A stretch of DNA of 64,000 bases, taken from assembly GCF_017377795.1 (NCBI RefSeq), contig NZ_JAFRDR010000004.1, positions 310,001-374,000 of the forward strand, written 5' to 3'. Within the stretch, counting starts at the first letter, position 1. Every line of letters begins with the position of its first letter. This stretch comes from Williamsia soli (GTDB taxonomy: Bacteria; Actinomycetota; Actinomycetes; Mycobacteriales; Mycobacteriaceae). The notes beneath the pieces were generated by a model. That model had not been told where the DNA came from, did not search any database, and saw only the letters and a list, made by a program, of their open reading frames with translations. A program made the position numbers and the translations under genes. This document shows positions 27,245-36,363 of this stretch, piece after piece.

Positions 27245-28219
27245 GTGAAATATCGACTCGCACAACGACATCTTCGACGTTCGCACACAATCGCTCTCGT
27301 CGCGACGTTTTCGGTTGTCGCCGGAGCAACTGTCGGAATGGGGAGTGCAGGAGCAGCGCCCGTGGTCTCCGAACGCTTTCCCTATACCCACCGAACCGAT
27401 TTCTACTGCGTCCCTTCTGGTGTGACCGAGCTGAAGGTCACGGCGGTTGGAGGAGCGGGTGCGACGTACCACCACACCGGGACCGGAGGTGCCCCCGGCA
27501 TCGTGGTCGGAACTTTCCCGGTCGTCCCAGGAACAGAACTCGCAATCACGGTCGGCCAATGGGGCCATGAGAGTGGAGGATTCGGCGACGGGAAGGGTGG
27601 GCGTCACGGAACCTCTCCTGGGTCTTCCTCCTACGCCTCCGGGGCGGGAGGCGGTGGTTCGACCGCGGTGAAAGCGACGACGTCGCCCTGCGGGAGTCAT
27701 TCGCTGGCAGATGCAAGGTATCTCGTGGTCGCGGGCGGAGGCGGCGGTGGCGGCGGTGGTTCGGCCGGATACAAGGGTGGCGGCGGAGGATTCGGCATAG
27801 GCGGTCCTGGATTCAAAGGCGAAGGAAGTAAGAACGGGCTCGTGGCCGGAGACGGTGGATGTGGCGGGCGACTACCGCATATCCGCGGATGTACCGAATC
27901 GATCCACGGCGGTGACGGGACCGACGCCGGTGAGAACGGGCCTGTGTCCGGCGGCGGCGGAGGTGGTGGCGGTGGCGGCTACAACGGAGGTGGCAAGGGC
28001 CATGGCGCCGACTACGTCTTCGATGGTTTCAACGTCGGTGCCGGGGGCGGTGGGGGCGGCGGCGAATCCTATTCGGCTCCCACCGGAAAAGATGTCTCGA
28101 AAACCGCAGGCAAGGTCGGGAACTACAACGGATATGTCGAGCTCAGCACCGTCGATGCGGTCACCGATCCATCCGGAGGAAGTAGCGACATCGTCAGCGG
28201 GTTGTTCGGCAGTAGCTGA
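27245..28219 (+). CDS. Exported glycine-rich protein
   Basis: A 324-residue protein with a Sec-type signal peptide (charged MKYRLAQRHLRRSH, hydrophobic core, cleavage near GSAGAAP). A short folded-looking stretch follows (RFPYTHRTDFYCVPSGVTEL, FPVVPGTELAITVGQWG). The second half is dominated by glycine runs of 5-9 residues separated by Ser/Asn/Lys motifs. The pattern resembles glycine-rich cell-surface proteins with a repeated VxAxGGGGG-type strand. No catalytic motif is seen. The start is a GTG after GGGGAAAG. It could be a wall or matrix protein controlled by the divergent TetR regulator; that role is inferred. Confidence 0.75.
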   Translation: MKYRLAQRHLRRSHTIALVATFSVVAGATVGMGSAGAAPVVSERFPYTHRTDFYCVPSGVTELKVTAVGGAGATYHHTGTGGAPGIVVGTFPVVPGTELAITVGQWGHESGGFGDGKGGRHGTSPGSSSYASGAGGGGSTAVKATTSPCGSHSLADARYLVVAGGGGGGGGGSAGYKGGGGGFGIGGPGFKGEGSKNGLVAGDGGCGGRLPHIRGCTESIHGGDGTDAGENGPVSGGGGGGGGGGYNGGGKGHGADYVFDGFNVGAGGGGGGGESYSAPTGKDVSKTAGKVGNYNGYVELSTVDAVTDPSGGSSDIVSGLFGSS

Positions 28220-28222
28220 CCG

Positions 28223-28432
28223 TCAGGATTGGCGGTTCAACCGGTACAGCTGTACCGCATTGAGAATTGCGACGATCGGCCAGCACACGATCGACAGCCA
28301 CACACTGACGTTGCGCTCACCATTGGCGATGTCGTAGATGGCCATTGCCGTCAAGAAAACGGCGATGATGGTAGCAATCCAGATGAGGTTTCGGCGCAGT
28401 GATGTGCTCGTGGCTGAGTTCGTATTCGACAC
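28223..28432 (-). CDS. Small membrane protein
   Basis: A 69-residue protein with two membrane helices (IWIATIIAVFLTAMAIYDIA and VWLSIVCWPIVAILNAVQLY) joined by a short loop (NGERNVS). The start is a GTG. No family was recognised. It is convergent with the glycine-rich protein gene, 3 nt apart. The following 156 bp up to the response-regulator stop contain no gene that I can support. Confidence 0.55.
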   Translation of the reverse strand: MSNTNSATSTSLRRNLIWIATIIAVFLTAMAIYDIANGERNVSVWLSIVCWPIVAILNAVQLYRLNRQS

Positions 28433-28588
28433 CGACTGAATATAACCGGTGTTATCGGACTGGGCTTATCAAACTACAGTGATCGTCTCCCATTCCGGGG
28501 CAGTCCCTGAGGTCGTCCCCGTGAGCACCCACCGAGGGCATAATGCCATCCGACCCCCCAGAATCGGACGATCTCAGGGCGATTTCGG

Positions 28589-29281
28589 TCAGCGGCGCCA
28601 TTGATACCGGATTTTGGGCCGTCCGGCGTTGCCGTAGTCGGTGTGGCGCAGCAGTGTTCCGTCGTCGGCGAGACGCTCGAGGTAGCGCCAGGCCGTCACG
28701 CGTGACACACCGACGATCTTGGCTGCGTCGGCGGCGGTGATCCCGTCGACGGCGTCGCGCACAACACGTGCGATTTCGTCTGTGGTTCCGGGTGCGGCGC
28801 CTTTGGGTGCAGCGGATCGATCTGTGCCGGTGCGTAATTCGGCGAATGCACGATCGACCTCGGCTTGGCTGGCTGCATCTGTTCCGGCGGGGAGGGCATC
28901 GCGGTATCGCTGGTAGCGCTCGAGCCGATCGCGAAACGCGGCAAACGTGAAGGGCTTGAGCAGGTAGGCCAGGGCGCCGTTGGAGACCGCGGCGCGGACC
29001 ACTTCGAGGTCGCGTTCGGAGGTGATGGCGATGATGTCCGGCGCCGGCCGGAGTCCTGACAGCGCGGACGCGAGATCGATGCCGCTCGCGTCCGGCAACC
29101 CGATGTCGAGAAGAACGAGGTCGACGGGGGCGTCGCTCGCAGCAGCGTTGGCTGCGACGCGCATGGCTTCCTGAGCTGTGTTGACCGTAGCAACAGCGTT
29201 GAACCCGGCAACTCTGCCGAGATAGGTGCGGTGTGCCTCGGCGATCAGGGGTTCGTCTTCGACGATGAGGACGTTGATCAC
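28589..29281 (-). CDS. Response regulator, CitB/DcuR family
   Basis: A 230-residue regulator: receiver domain (VLIVEDEPLIAEAHRTYL, phosphoacceptor Asp in VDLVLLDIGLPDASGI, conserved Lys in AYLLKPFTF) and a C-terminal helix-turn-helix (GITAADAAKIVGVSRVTAWR, YLERLADDGTLLRHTDYG) of the CitB/DcuR type. Its ATG overlaps the stop of the kinase gene by 4 nt. CitB/DcuR regulators control C4-dicarboxylate or citrate uptake, and a DctA-like symporter is divergent from this pair, making it the probable target. Confidence 0.92.
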   Translation of the reverse strand: MINVLIVEDEPLIAEAHRTYLGRVAGFNAVATVNTAQEAMRVAANAAASDAPVDLVLLDIGLPDASGIDLASALSGLRPAPDIIAITSERDLEVVRAAVSNGALAYLLKPFTFAAFRDRLERYQRYRDALPAGTDAASQAEVDRAFAELRTGTDRSAAPKGAAPGTTDEIARVVRDAVDGITAADAAKIVGVSRVTAWRYLERLADDGTLLRHTDYGNAGRPKIRYQWRR

Positions 29282-30843
29282 CGCTGCTCCTTACCAACTC
29301 TCACAGTCACGACCGAACCGTAGGTCATCTCGGCGGTGAGCGTGCCCTGATGGCGATTTACCACTTGCGCGACCAGCGCCAGGCCCAAGCCTCGCCGGCC
29401 CTGTTCGCCCCCGGACTTCGTCGAGTATCCGCGTTGTATGGCTCGGGTGAACTCGTCGGGGTCCATCCCGTGGCCGCTGTCGGCGACCTGGATCAGGAGG
29501 TCGTCATCGTCCTGTCGCACAGTCACTTCCACCCAGGGATCGTCGCGGTCGCAGGCGTCGAGCGCGTTGTCGATCAGGTTCCCGACCACGGTGATCAACT
29601 CCTGGCCGGTCAACGGCACATCCTCTGCATCTGCCGACAGTTCGGTGTCGTCGGTGATGGTCAGCGTGATCCCACGCTCGTCGGCTTGCGAACTCTTCCC
29701 GAGCAGCAGCGCGGCCAGCGCGGGTTCGCGGACTGCCTCCGACATCCGGTCGACGAGACGTTGGGACAGTTCGAGTTCGGTGGTCGCGAACTTGACTGCC
29801 TCGTCGCCGCGGCCCATCTCGACGAGCGTGACGATCGTGTGCAGGCGATTGGCAGATTCGTGCGCCTGGGAGCGCAACGATTCGGCGAAAACCTTCATCG
29901 AATCCAGCTCGCCGAGAGCGCCCTGCAACTCGGTTCGGTCGCGGATGGTGACGACCTCGGTGTCGGGGGATCGCTCGCCGGGAACGTGCGACCGGTTGAC
30001 CACCAGGACGCGGTCGCCGGTCACGTGCACCTCGTCGCGCGCGCCAGGGGAGTACGAGCGCAAGAACGGCGGCAACGCACTTTTGTCGATGTCGCCGTCG
30101 GGCAAGGACAGAAGTCTGCGGGCTTCGTCGTTCGCCAACGCAACGCCGCGACGGTCGAGCACGATCAGACCTTCGGACACCGAATGCAGGATGGCGTCGT
30201 GATGCTCGTACATCACCTGTAGTTCCGTCGGTCCGAGGCCGTGGGTCTGCCTGAGCAACCTTCGCCGGATCGCCCAGATGCCGACCAATGAGACCCCCAG
30301 CGCTGCAAGGGCGATGAGGATGATCTGCGGGAGTTCGTGCCGCCACCGCTGAGCGAGAGTCTGCTGGGTGATGCCGGCCGACACCAGACCGATGACCTCG
30401 CCGGACGACGAGCGGACCGGTGCCACGGCGCGGACAGACGGTCCGAGGGTTCCCGTGTAGACCTCGGTGAACGCTCTGCCCTCCAGCGCCGGTTCGATGG
30501 TGCCGAGGTAGTCCTGCCCGATGAGAGCGGGGTTCGTGTGCGTGAAGCGGGTGCGGTCGGGCGCCATGATCGTGATGAAAGCGACTCCGGTGTCCTCCCG
30601 GACACGTTCGGTGATGGGTTGCAGGACCTGGGGTGCGGTGCCGTCCTCGATGGCGTCGGACGTCGCCGGCGACCGCGCCAGTGCACTTGCGATCCCGATG
30701 ACCTGCTGGCGGGCGGCGGAGTCGCCGTCGCGACGAGCGTCGAGCAGGGCCAGCGTGCTGCCCGCGATCACGATGACCGCGACCACCACCAGCTGCAATA
30801 CGAACGCCTGACCGGCCAGCGAGCGGGGCACCAACTTCGTCAT
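29278..30843 (-). CDS. Sensor histidine kinase, CitA/DcuS-like
   Basis: A 521-residue membrane kinase. The first membrane helix (FVLQLVVVAVIVIAGSTLAL) is followed by an extracytoplasmic PAS-like sensor of ~125 residues, with the CitA-type FTHTNPALIGQ and TGTLGPSVRAVAPV. Then come the second membrane helix (IILIALAALGVSLVGIWAI), a cytoplasmic PAS (SEGLIVLDRRGVALANDEAR), a phosphoacceptor His in RSQAHESANRLHTI and an HATPase domain (NLIDNALDACDRDD, DSGHGMD, GRRGLGLALV). Start: the ATG 6 nt after GGAG, not the TTG two codons earlier. It probably senses a C4-dicarboxylate or citrate and phosphorylates the overlapping response regulator. Confidence 0.92.
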   Translation of the reverse strand: MTKLVPRSLAGQAFVLQLVVVAVIVIAGSTLALLDARRDGDSAARQQVIGIASALARSPATSDAIEDGTAPQVLQPITERVREDTGVAFITIMAPDRTRFTHTNPALIGQDYLGTIEPALEGRAFTEVYTGTLGPSVRAVAPVRSSSGEVIGLVSAGITQQTLAQRWRHELPQIILIALAALGVSLVGIWAIRRRLLRQTHGLGPTELQVMYEHHDAILHSVSEGLIVLDRRGVALANDEARRLLSLPDGDIDKSALPPFLRSYSPGARDEVHVTGDRVLVVNRSHVPGERSPDTEVVTIRDRTELQGALGELDSMKVFAESLRSQAHESANRLHTIVTLVEMGRGDEAVKFATTELELSQRLVDRMSEAVREPALAALLLGKSSQADERGITLTITDDTELSADAEDVPLTGQELITVVGNLIDNALDACDRDDPWVEVTVRQDDDDLLIQVADSGHGMDPDEFTRAIQRGYSTKSGGEQGRRGLGLALVAQVVNRHQGTLTAEMTYGSVVTVRVGKEQR

Positions 30844-30948
30844 GAACAACTCCGTCTGAACGAAATGAACTAAAGCGTGACCTGGCTCACTTTGGGGAAC
30901 ACCATTCTTTCAGACCCGTTCCTTCCGCATTCACAAAGGAAGTCGATC

Positions 30949-32343
30949 ATGACTACAGCAGAAGATCGTTCGACAGCCGAGCAGCCGCCGGCTCCCAAGA
31001 AGCGAGACCGTACGCACTGGCTCTACATAGCGGTGATCGTCGCGGTCGTCGCCGGTGTGGTGGTCGGCCTGGTGGCTCCGGGTGTGGGCGAAGACCTCGG
31101 CGTCCTCGGCACCATGTTCGTGAGCTTGATCAAGATGATGATCAGCCCCGTGATCTTCTGCACGATCGTGCTCGGTATCGGGTCGGTGCGAGCGGCCGCA
31201 ACGGTGGGCAAGGTGGGCGGACTCGCCTTCGGTTACTTCCTGCTGATGTCGACCGTCGCCCTGGCAATCGGACTGGTGGTTGGCAACCTACTCAGCCCGG
31301 GCAGTGGACTCACGATCGACCCGTCCAAGATGGGCACCGGCGAAGAGCTGGCAGACAAGGCCCATGAGGCCGGCGGCACCCTCGACTTCCTTCAGGGGAT
31401 CATCCCCACCTCGATGTTGTCCGCATTGACCGAGGGCAGCGTGCTGCAGACCCTGTTCATCGCGCTGCTCGTCGGGTTCGCCATCCAGGCCCTGCCGACC
31501 AAGAGTGGCGACCCCATCCTGCGAGCGATCGAGCTGATCCAGAAGGTCGTGTTCAAGGTCCTCGGTATGATCCTGTGGCTCGCGCCGATCGGTGCCTTCG
31601 GTGCCATCGCCAACGTCGTCGGGCAGACCGGCTGGAGCGCGATCACCGAATTGCTGACGCTGATGCTCGGCTTCTACGTGACGTGCGCGATCTTCGTCTT
31701 CGTGATCCTCGGGCTGTTGCTGCGCTTCGTGTCGGGCGTCTCGATCTTCAAGCTCGTCCGGTACCTGGCCCGCGAGTATCTGCTGATCTTCGCGACGTCG
31801 TCGTCCGAGTCGGCTCTGCCACGACTGATCGCGAAGATGGAGCACCTCGGGGTCGAGCGCACCACCGTCGGTGTGGTTGTGCCGACCGGATATTCGTTCA
31901 ATCTCGACGGCACGGCGATCTACCTGACCATGGCCTCGCTGTTCGTCGCCGAGGCGATGGGCGACCCGCTGTCGCTGGGTGAGCAGATCTCGCTGCTGGT
32001 GTTCATGATCGTCGCCTCCAAGGGTGCAGCCGGCGTCAGCGGTGCCGGACTGGCCACCCTGGCAGGCGGCTTGCAGAGTCACCGTCCAGAACTGCTCGAC
32101 GGCGTCGGTCTGATCGTCGGCATCGACCGGTTCATGTCCGAGGCCCGTGCGGTCACCAACTTCTCGGGCAATGCCGTGGCCACCATGCTGGTGGGTTCCT
32201 GGACCAAGACCGTCGACATGGACAAGGTCAACGGCGTTCTTGCCGGCAAAGATCCGTTCGACGAGCTGTCCATGGTCGATGACGGAGATGACCGGTGGGA
32301 CAAGGTCGAGACCGACGACAGAAAGCCTGTCGCCACGTCCTAG
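30949..32343 (+). CDS. Dicarboxylate:cation symporter, DctA-like (DAACS family)
   Basis: A 464-residue transporter. Hallmarks are an ATSSSESALPRLIAKME Ser-rich re-entrant loop, the VPTGYSFNLDGTAIYLTMAS motif and eight membrane helices, giving H+- or Na+-coupled uptake of C4-dicarboxylates such as succinate, fumarate or malate. AAAGGAAG precedes the chosen ATG. It is divergent from the CitA/CitB-like pair, the classical arrangement for substrate-induced uptake. A hairpin terminator follows. Glutamate/aspartate transport is the alternative, but the regulators favour dicarboxylates. Confidence 0.9.
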   Translation: MTTAEDRSTAEQPPAPKKRDRTHWLYIAVIVAVVAGVVVGLVAPGVGEDLGVLGTMFVSLIKMMISPVIFCTIVLGIGSVRAAATVGKVGGLAFGYFLLMSTVALAIGLVVGNLLSPGSGLTIDPSKMGTGEELADKAHEAGGTLDFLQGIIPTSMLSALTEGSVLQTLFIALLVGFAIQALPTKSGDPILRAIELIQKVVFKVLGMILWLAPIGAFGAIANVVGQTGWSAITELLTLMLGFYVTCAIFVFVILGLLLRFVSGVSIFKLVRYLAREYLLIFATSSSESALPRLIAKMEHLGVERTTVGVVVPTGYSFNLDGTAIYLTMASLFVAEAMGDPLSLGEQISLLVFMIVASKGAAGVSGAGLATLAGGLQSHRPELLDGVGLIVGIDRFMSEARAVTNFSGNAVATMLVGSWTKTVDMDKVNGVLAGKDPFDELSMVDDGDDRWDKVETDDRKPVATS

Positions 32344-32359
32344 TCGAACGACTCGCTGC

Positions 32360-32385
32360 GCCGCGGATTCCCTCGGGTCCGCGGC
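32360..32385 (+). terminator. Hairpin after the dicarboxylate symporter
   Basis: GCCGCGGA and TCCGCGGC form a perfect 8-bp stem around a 10-nt loop, 17 nt beyond the symporter stop. There is no T tract. Confidence 0.55.
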
Positions 32386-32479
32386 ACAGTGCTGTCTGCG
32401 GTTACGTGAGTTCGCCGATCACCGCCAGATGACGCCTGAGCTGCGGTTTACTGACCATCTGGCAACCGAGGGGAAGATG

Positions 32480-33286
32480 ATGAGCACCGACACCGACCGT
32501 GTCTCGCACACGAAGCCGGCGATGACGCAGGAACGGTGGATCACCGCCACCGAGTGGCCGATGGCCGTCGTGGGGGTCGTGTTCATCACGGCGTACGCCG
32601 TCGAGGTGCTGGACGAACCGGTCGGTGTCTACAGCCGACTTCTCGAACTCACCATCTGGTTGTCTTGGGCGGCCTTTGTGGTCGACTACGTGATCCGATT
32701 GATTCTGTCGGACAACAGAAGCCGGTGGTTCGTTCGACATCTGCCGGAGCTGTTGATCGTCGCCCTGCCGATACTGCGTCCGCTTCGGCTGTTGAGGCTG
32801 CTGGCGGTGCTGGCAGTGTTGCATCGGGTAACCGGACGCGCAATTCGTGGCCGAGTCCTGATGTTCACGGTGGTGACGGTCCTCGTGTTGATCTTCGTCG
32901 CGTCGCTGGCAATCCTCGATACCGAACGCGACCGGGCAGACGCGACCATTCGGACGTTCGGGGATGCGCTGTGGTGGTCGATCACGACGATCACCACGAT
33001 CGGATACGGCGACTACTCGCCGACGACTATGACCGGTCGGTTCATCGCGGTCGGGTTGATGATCGGTGGGATCAGCCTCATCGGCGTGGTCACCGCGACG
33101 ATCGCAACCTGGATCGTCGAACGGGTGAGTGAGGACGACGAGGCCAACATGGTGGCGACCCGCAAGCAGATCAACGCGTTGCATGCAGAGATCAGAGAGT
33201 TGCGCGCTGACCTCGCCCGCGGACCAGACGCAGGCTCGGCGACGGACGGATCCGCTGCGTCGGTTGCAGATGGTCCCGCGACGTAG
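32480..33286 (+). CDS. Voltage-gated-type potassium channel protein
   Basis: A 268-residue six-helix ion channel. S1-S3 span residues ~25-85. A short S4-like segment has regularly spaced Arg ([15 protein letters not shown]). S5, then the pore helix and selectivity filter [15 protein letters not shown], are K+-type. S6 is followed by a coiled-coil-like C-terminus ([20 protein letters not shown]). The ATG with GAGGGG 7 nt upstream was chosen over the ATG 3 nt earlier. No RCK/TrkA domain is present. It lies alone between the symporter and catalase genes. Confidence 0.88.
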   Translation: MSTDTDRVSHTKPAMTQERWITATEWPMAVVGVVFITAYAVEVLDEPVGVYSRLLELTIWLSWAAFVVDYVIRLILSDNRSRWFVRHLPELLIVALPILRPLRLLRLLAVLAVLHRVTGRAIRGRVLMFTVVTVLVLIFVASLAILDTERDRADATIRTFGDALWWSITTITTIGYGDYSPTTMTGRFIAVGLMIGGISLIGVVTATIATWIVERVSEDDEANMVATRKQINALHAEIRELRADLARGPDAGSATDGSAASVADGPAT

Positions 33287-33446
33287 TGCGCCGTCGCGGT
33301 TTCGACCCGCACGTCTGCGGGTAAGGCTCCCTGGAGCGGCGGCTGTGCCTGACTTTTTTGTGCGCACGGTCGGTGCGCCCGCGGGGACGTCGGCCACAGC
33401 CCGAGGACCGGCGGTTCCACCTGAACAACGACGGTCGGAGGCCGAT

Positions 33447-34964
33447 ATGCCAGACGAGCAGATTTACACCACCACGGACGCCGGAGCGCCTGTAGGGAGC
33501 GACGAGCATTCGTTGACCGTGGGTGCCGGTGGGCCCATCGTGCTGCACGACCATTATCTGATCGAGCAGATGGCACAGTTCAACCGCGAGCGGATCCCGG
33601 AGCGTCAACCGCACGCGAAGGGCAGCGGCGCCTTCGGTTCGTTCGAGGTGACCGGAGACGTATCGGGCTACACCAGTGCCGCTGTGTTCCAGCCGGGGAC
33701 CACCACCGAGATGGCCGCGAGATTCTCCACCGTCGCCGGCGAGCGCGGTAGCCCCGACACCTGGCGTGATCCGCGCGGTTTCGCGCTGAAGTTCTACACC
33801 ACCGAGGGTGTGTACGACATGGTCGGCAACAACACGCCGGTCTTCTTCATCAAGGATCCGCTGAAGTTCCAGCACTTCATCCGATCCCAGAAGCGTCGCG
33901 CCGACAACAACCTTCGCGATCACGACATGCAGTGGGACTTCTGGAGTCTGTCGCCTGAGTCGGCACACCAGGTCACCTGGTTGATGGGTGATCGCGGAAT
34001 CCCGCGCACCTGGCGGCACATGAACGGCTACAGCTCGCACACCTATCTCTGGGTCAATGCCGAAGGCGTCAAGCACTGGGTGAAGTACCACTTCATCACC
34101 GATCAGGGTCATCAGTTCTTCACGCAGGACGAGGCGGATCAAATGGCCTCGGCCGATACCGACTATCACACGCGAGATCTGTACGAGCACATCGACAAGG
34201 GCGAATACCCGTCGTGGACCATGAAGGTGCAACTCATGCCCTTCGACGACGCCGCCTCGTACCGATTCAATCCCTTTGACCTGACGAAGGTCTGGCCGCA
34301 CGGCGACTACCCGCTGGTCGAGGTGGGAAAGATGACGCTCGATCGGAACCCGACCGATCACCACACCCAGATCGAACAGCTTGCCTTCGAGCCGAACAAT
34401 CTGGTCCCGGGAATCGGGCTGAGCCCCGACCGGATGCTCCTGGCCCGCGGATTCGCGTACGCCGACGCGCACCGGTACCGCATCGGTGTCAACTACAAGC
34501 AGATCCCGGTCAACGCCTCCAAGTCTCCGGTGCATTCGTACTCCAAAGACGGCGCGATGCGGGTCCAGAACGTCTCCGATCCGGTGTACGCACCGAACTC
34601 CAAGGGGGGTCCTGCCGCCACGCACGCATTCCAGGTCGATCCCGGCTGGGCCGCCGACGGGCAGATCGTGCGCAGCGCGTATGTCGACCACCCCGAGGAC
34701 GACGACTTCGGGCAGGCGGGCACCATGGTGCGGGAAGTGCTCGATGATGGTGAGCGAGAGAGGTTGGCCGACAACATCATCGGCCACCTCCTGAACGCTG
34801 TCAGCGAGCCGGTGCTCGAGCGGGCCTTCGAGTACTGGAACCGCGTCGACCCCGATCTCGGCAAGACGATTCAAGAAGGCGTCCGGGCCAAGGCCAACGA
34901 GACCGATCCGAAGGCAGCGGATCAAGGGAACTCGGCACGGAGCAGCATGCAAGAGAAGGCGTAG
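33447..34964 (+). CDS. Monofunctional heme catalase, clade 3 type
   Basis: A 505-residue small-subunit catalase. The distal His is H56 in [12 protein letters not shown] and the distal Asn is N129 in GNNTPVFFI. The proximal Tyr is in [12 protein letters not shown], and an NADPH-type C-terminal region is present. It converts H2O2 to water and oxygen in the cytoplasm. The ATG follows GGAGG by 6 nt, so a far upstream in-frame start is not needed. The next gene starts 2 nt after its stop and four more overlap in series, making catalase the probable first gene of a six-gene transcript. Confidence 0.95.
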   Translation: MPDEQIYTTTDAGAPVGSDEHSLTVGAGGPIVLHDHYLIEQMAQFNRERIPERQPHAKGSGAFGSFEVTGDVSGYTSAAVFQPGTTTEMAARFSTVAGERGSPDTWRDPRGFALKFYTTEGVYDMVGNNTPVFFIKDPLKFQHFIRSQKRRADNNLRDHDMQWDFWSLSPESAHQVTWLMGDRGIPRTWRHMNGYSSHTYLWVNAEGVKHWVKYHFITDQGHQFFTQDEADQMASADTDYHTRDLYEHIDKGEYPSWTMKVQLMPFDDAASYRFNPFDLTKVWPHGDYPLVEVGKMTLDRNPTDHHTQIEQLAFEPNNLVPGIGLSPDRMLLARGFAYADAHRYRIGVNYKQIPVNASKSPVHSYSKDGAMRVQNVSDPVYAPNSKGGPAATHAFQVDPGWAADGQIVRSAYVDHPEDDDFGQAGTMVREVLDDGERERLADNIIGHLLNAVSEPVLERAFEYWNRVDPDLGKTIQEGVRAKANETDPKAADQGNSARSSMQEKA

Positions 34965-34966
34965 TA

Positions 34967-35680
34967 GTGGGCGAGCAGGTCGCGATTCTCTTCGATGTCG
35001 ATGGCACACTCGTCGATTCGGTGTACGCGCACGTGATCGCGTGGCGGGATGCCCTGTCCGATGTCGGCTTGACCGTACCCCTGTGGGAAGTTCACCGGCG
35101 GATCGGTATGGACGGGTCGCTTCTCATCGACGAACTGCTGCAGATCGCCGGGGTGAACGACGATGCCCCCGGGCGTTCGGACATCGCGGATGCGGCGTCG
35201 TCGAAGCACAAGGAGTTCTATCTGGCCCACGGCGACACTCTCGCGCTCCTACCCGGAGCGCGAGAGGTGGTTCGGCGTAGCAAGGAACTCGGATTCGTCA
35301 CGGTGCTGGCCACCTCGGCGCCGGAAGACGAGCTCAAGCTTCTTCGGGACCTGCTCGATGTCGAAGAACACATCGATGCAGTGACTTCGGGAGAGGATGT
35401 GGATACCGCGAAACCTGATGCGACCGTCGTGAAGATCGCGATCGAGCGCGCGGGCGTCTCACCCGCGAACGCCGTCATGGTGGGCGACGCGACCTGGGAC
35501 TCGATCGCCGCCACGAAGGCTGGGGCACGGTCGGTGGCGGTACTCACCGGCGGGATCAGCGGCGACGCATTGCGCGGCGCCGGAGCAAAGCGGGTATTCC
35601 AGGACAGCCTGCATCTCGCGCACGATCTCGAGGCGACAGTGGAAAGCCTGACCGGTCAGCCCGGACGAAGTTCGCGCTGA
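34967..35680 (+). CDS. HAD-superfamily phosphatase, beta-phosphoglucomutase/phosphatase-like
   Basis: A 237-residue HAD subfamily IA protein. Motif I is ILFDVDGTLVDS (Asp nucleophile and acid/base Asp), motif II is ATSAPED, the Lys of motif III is in DTAKPDATVV, and motif IV is MVGDATWDSI. An all-helical C1 cap lies between motifs I and II. Such enzymes dephosphorylate small phosphosugars or phosphoglycolate. The GTG start lies 2 nt after the catalase stop, and its own stop overlaps the next ATG (TGATG). A sugar-phosphate substrate feeding the glycosyltransferase downstream is a plausible inference. Confidence 0.85.
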   Translation: MGEQVAILFDVDGTLVDSVYAHVIAWRDALSDVGLTVPLWEVHRRIGMDGSLLIDELLQIAGVNDDAPGRSDIADAASSKHKEFYLAHGDTLALLPGAREVVRRSKELGFVTVLATSAPEDELKLLRDLLDVEEHIDAVTSGEDVDTAKPDATVVKIAIERAGVSPANAVMVGDATWDSIAATKAGARSVAVLTGGISGDALRGAGAKRVFQDSLHLAHDLEATVESLTGQPGRSSR

Positions 35681-36363
35681 TGGACAAGGGTCGAAGACCT
35701 GAGAAGATCGTCGTCGTGGTGCCTGCTCACAATGAGCAGGCACTACTGCCCTCCTGCCTGGGGTCGATCGCGGCCGCCTCCGCTGAGATCAACTGCCCCG
35801 TCGAGGTGATCGTCGTGCTCGATGACTGCACCGACGACACCGCGGCGTGCGTGTCACCGCCGATGACTGCGATCGCGGTGTCGGGACGATCGGTGGGACA
35901 GGCCCGGAAGGTCGGCTTCGAGTCGAGCACATGGGATGAGTCGACATGGTTCGCGACCACCGATGCGGATTCGGTTGTTCCGGCCGATTGGCTCGCCATC
36001 CAGATCGCCGCGGCGGACGGCGGTGCTGACGTGTTCGTCGGCACCGTCGTCGGTGACGACTGGGCGCGGTGGCCCGCCGAAGTGGCGGAACGCTTCTCAG
36101 CGGAATACCAGGCGAGCGACGGACACCGCCATGTCCACGGTGCCAACCTCGGCATGTGGGCGGCGGTGTACTTCGGTGTCGGCGGTTTCGCCCTCGTCGA
36201 CCACGACGAAGACGTGGACCTCGTGAACCGGTTGCGTATTGCCGGGATGTCGATCGAGTGGAGCGCACGGGCGCCGGTGATCACCTCGACGCGTCCGTAC
36301 GGTCGCCTGACCGGTGGTTTCGCGGACCATCTGCGGGGTCTGGAGAGAGGTGAGGCATCGTGA
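35680..36363 (+). CDS. Glycosyltransferase family 2 protein
   Basis: A 227-residue GT-A fold protein. The nucleotide-binding start is KIVVVVPAHNEQALLPSCL, followed by VIVVLDDCTDDTAA, the metal-binding DxD as TTDADSVVPADW, an acceptor-side segment HVHGANLGMWAAVYFGVGGF and the acidic catalytic-type DHDEDVDLVNRL. It has no membrane helices, unlike NodC or chitin and cellulose synthases, so it probably transfers one sugar to a soluble acceptor in the cytoplasm. It overlaps the HAD gene by 1 nt and the next gene by 4 nt. Confidence 0.85.
   Translation: MDKGRRPEKIVVVVPAHNEQALLPSCLGSIAAASAEINCPVEVIVVLDDCTDDTAACVSPPMTAIAVSGRSVGQARKVGFESSTWDESTWFATTDADSVVPADWLAIQIAAADGGADVFVGTVVGDDWARWPAEVAERFSAEYQASDGHRHVHGANLGMWAAVYFGVGGFALVDHDEDVDLVNRLRIAGMSIEWSARAPVITSTRPYGRLTGGFADHLRGLERGEAS

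Noticed and set aside
27720-28090. CRISPR-like or minisatellite array
   Set aside because: The repetition is Gly codons (GGN) inside one coding frame with irregular spacing and no conserved repeat-spacer pattern.
32402-33397. 331-codon frame antisense to the K+ channel gene
   Set aside because: It is a shadow frame; the sense strand encodes a TIGYGD selectivity filter.
33192-35009. 605-codon open frame antisense to the catalase and HAD genes
   Set aside because: It mirrors the catalase codon pattern, has no recognisable domain and covers two well-supported genes.
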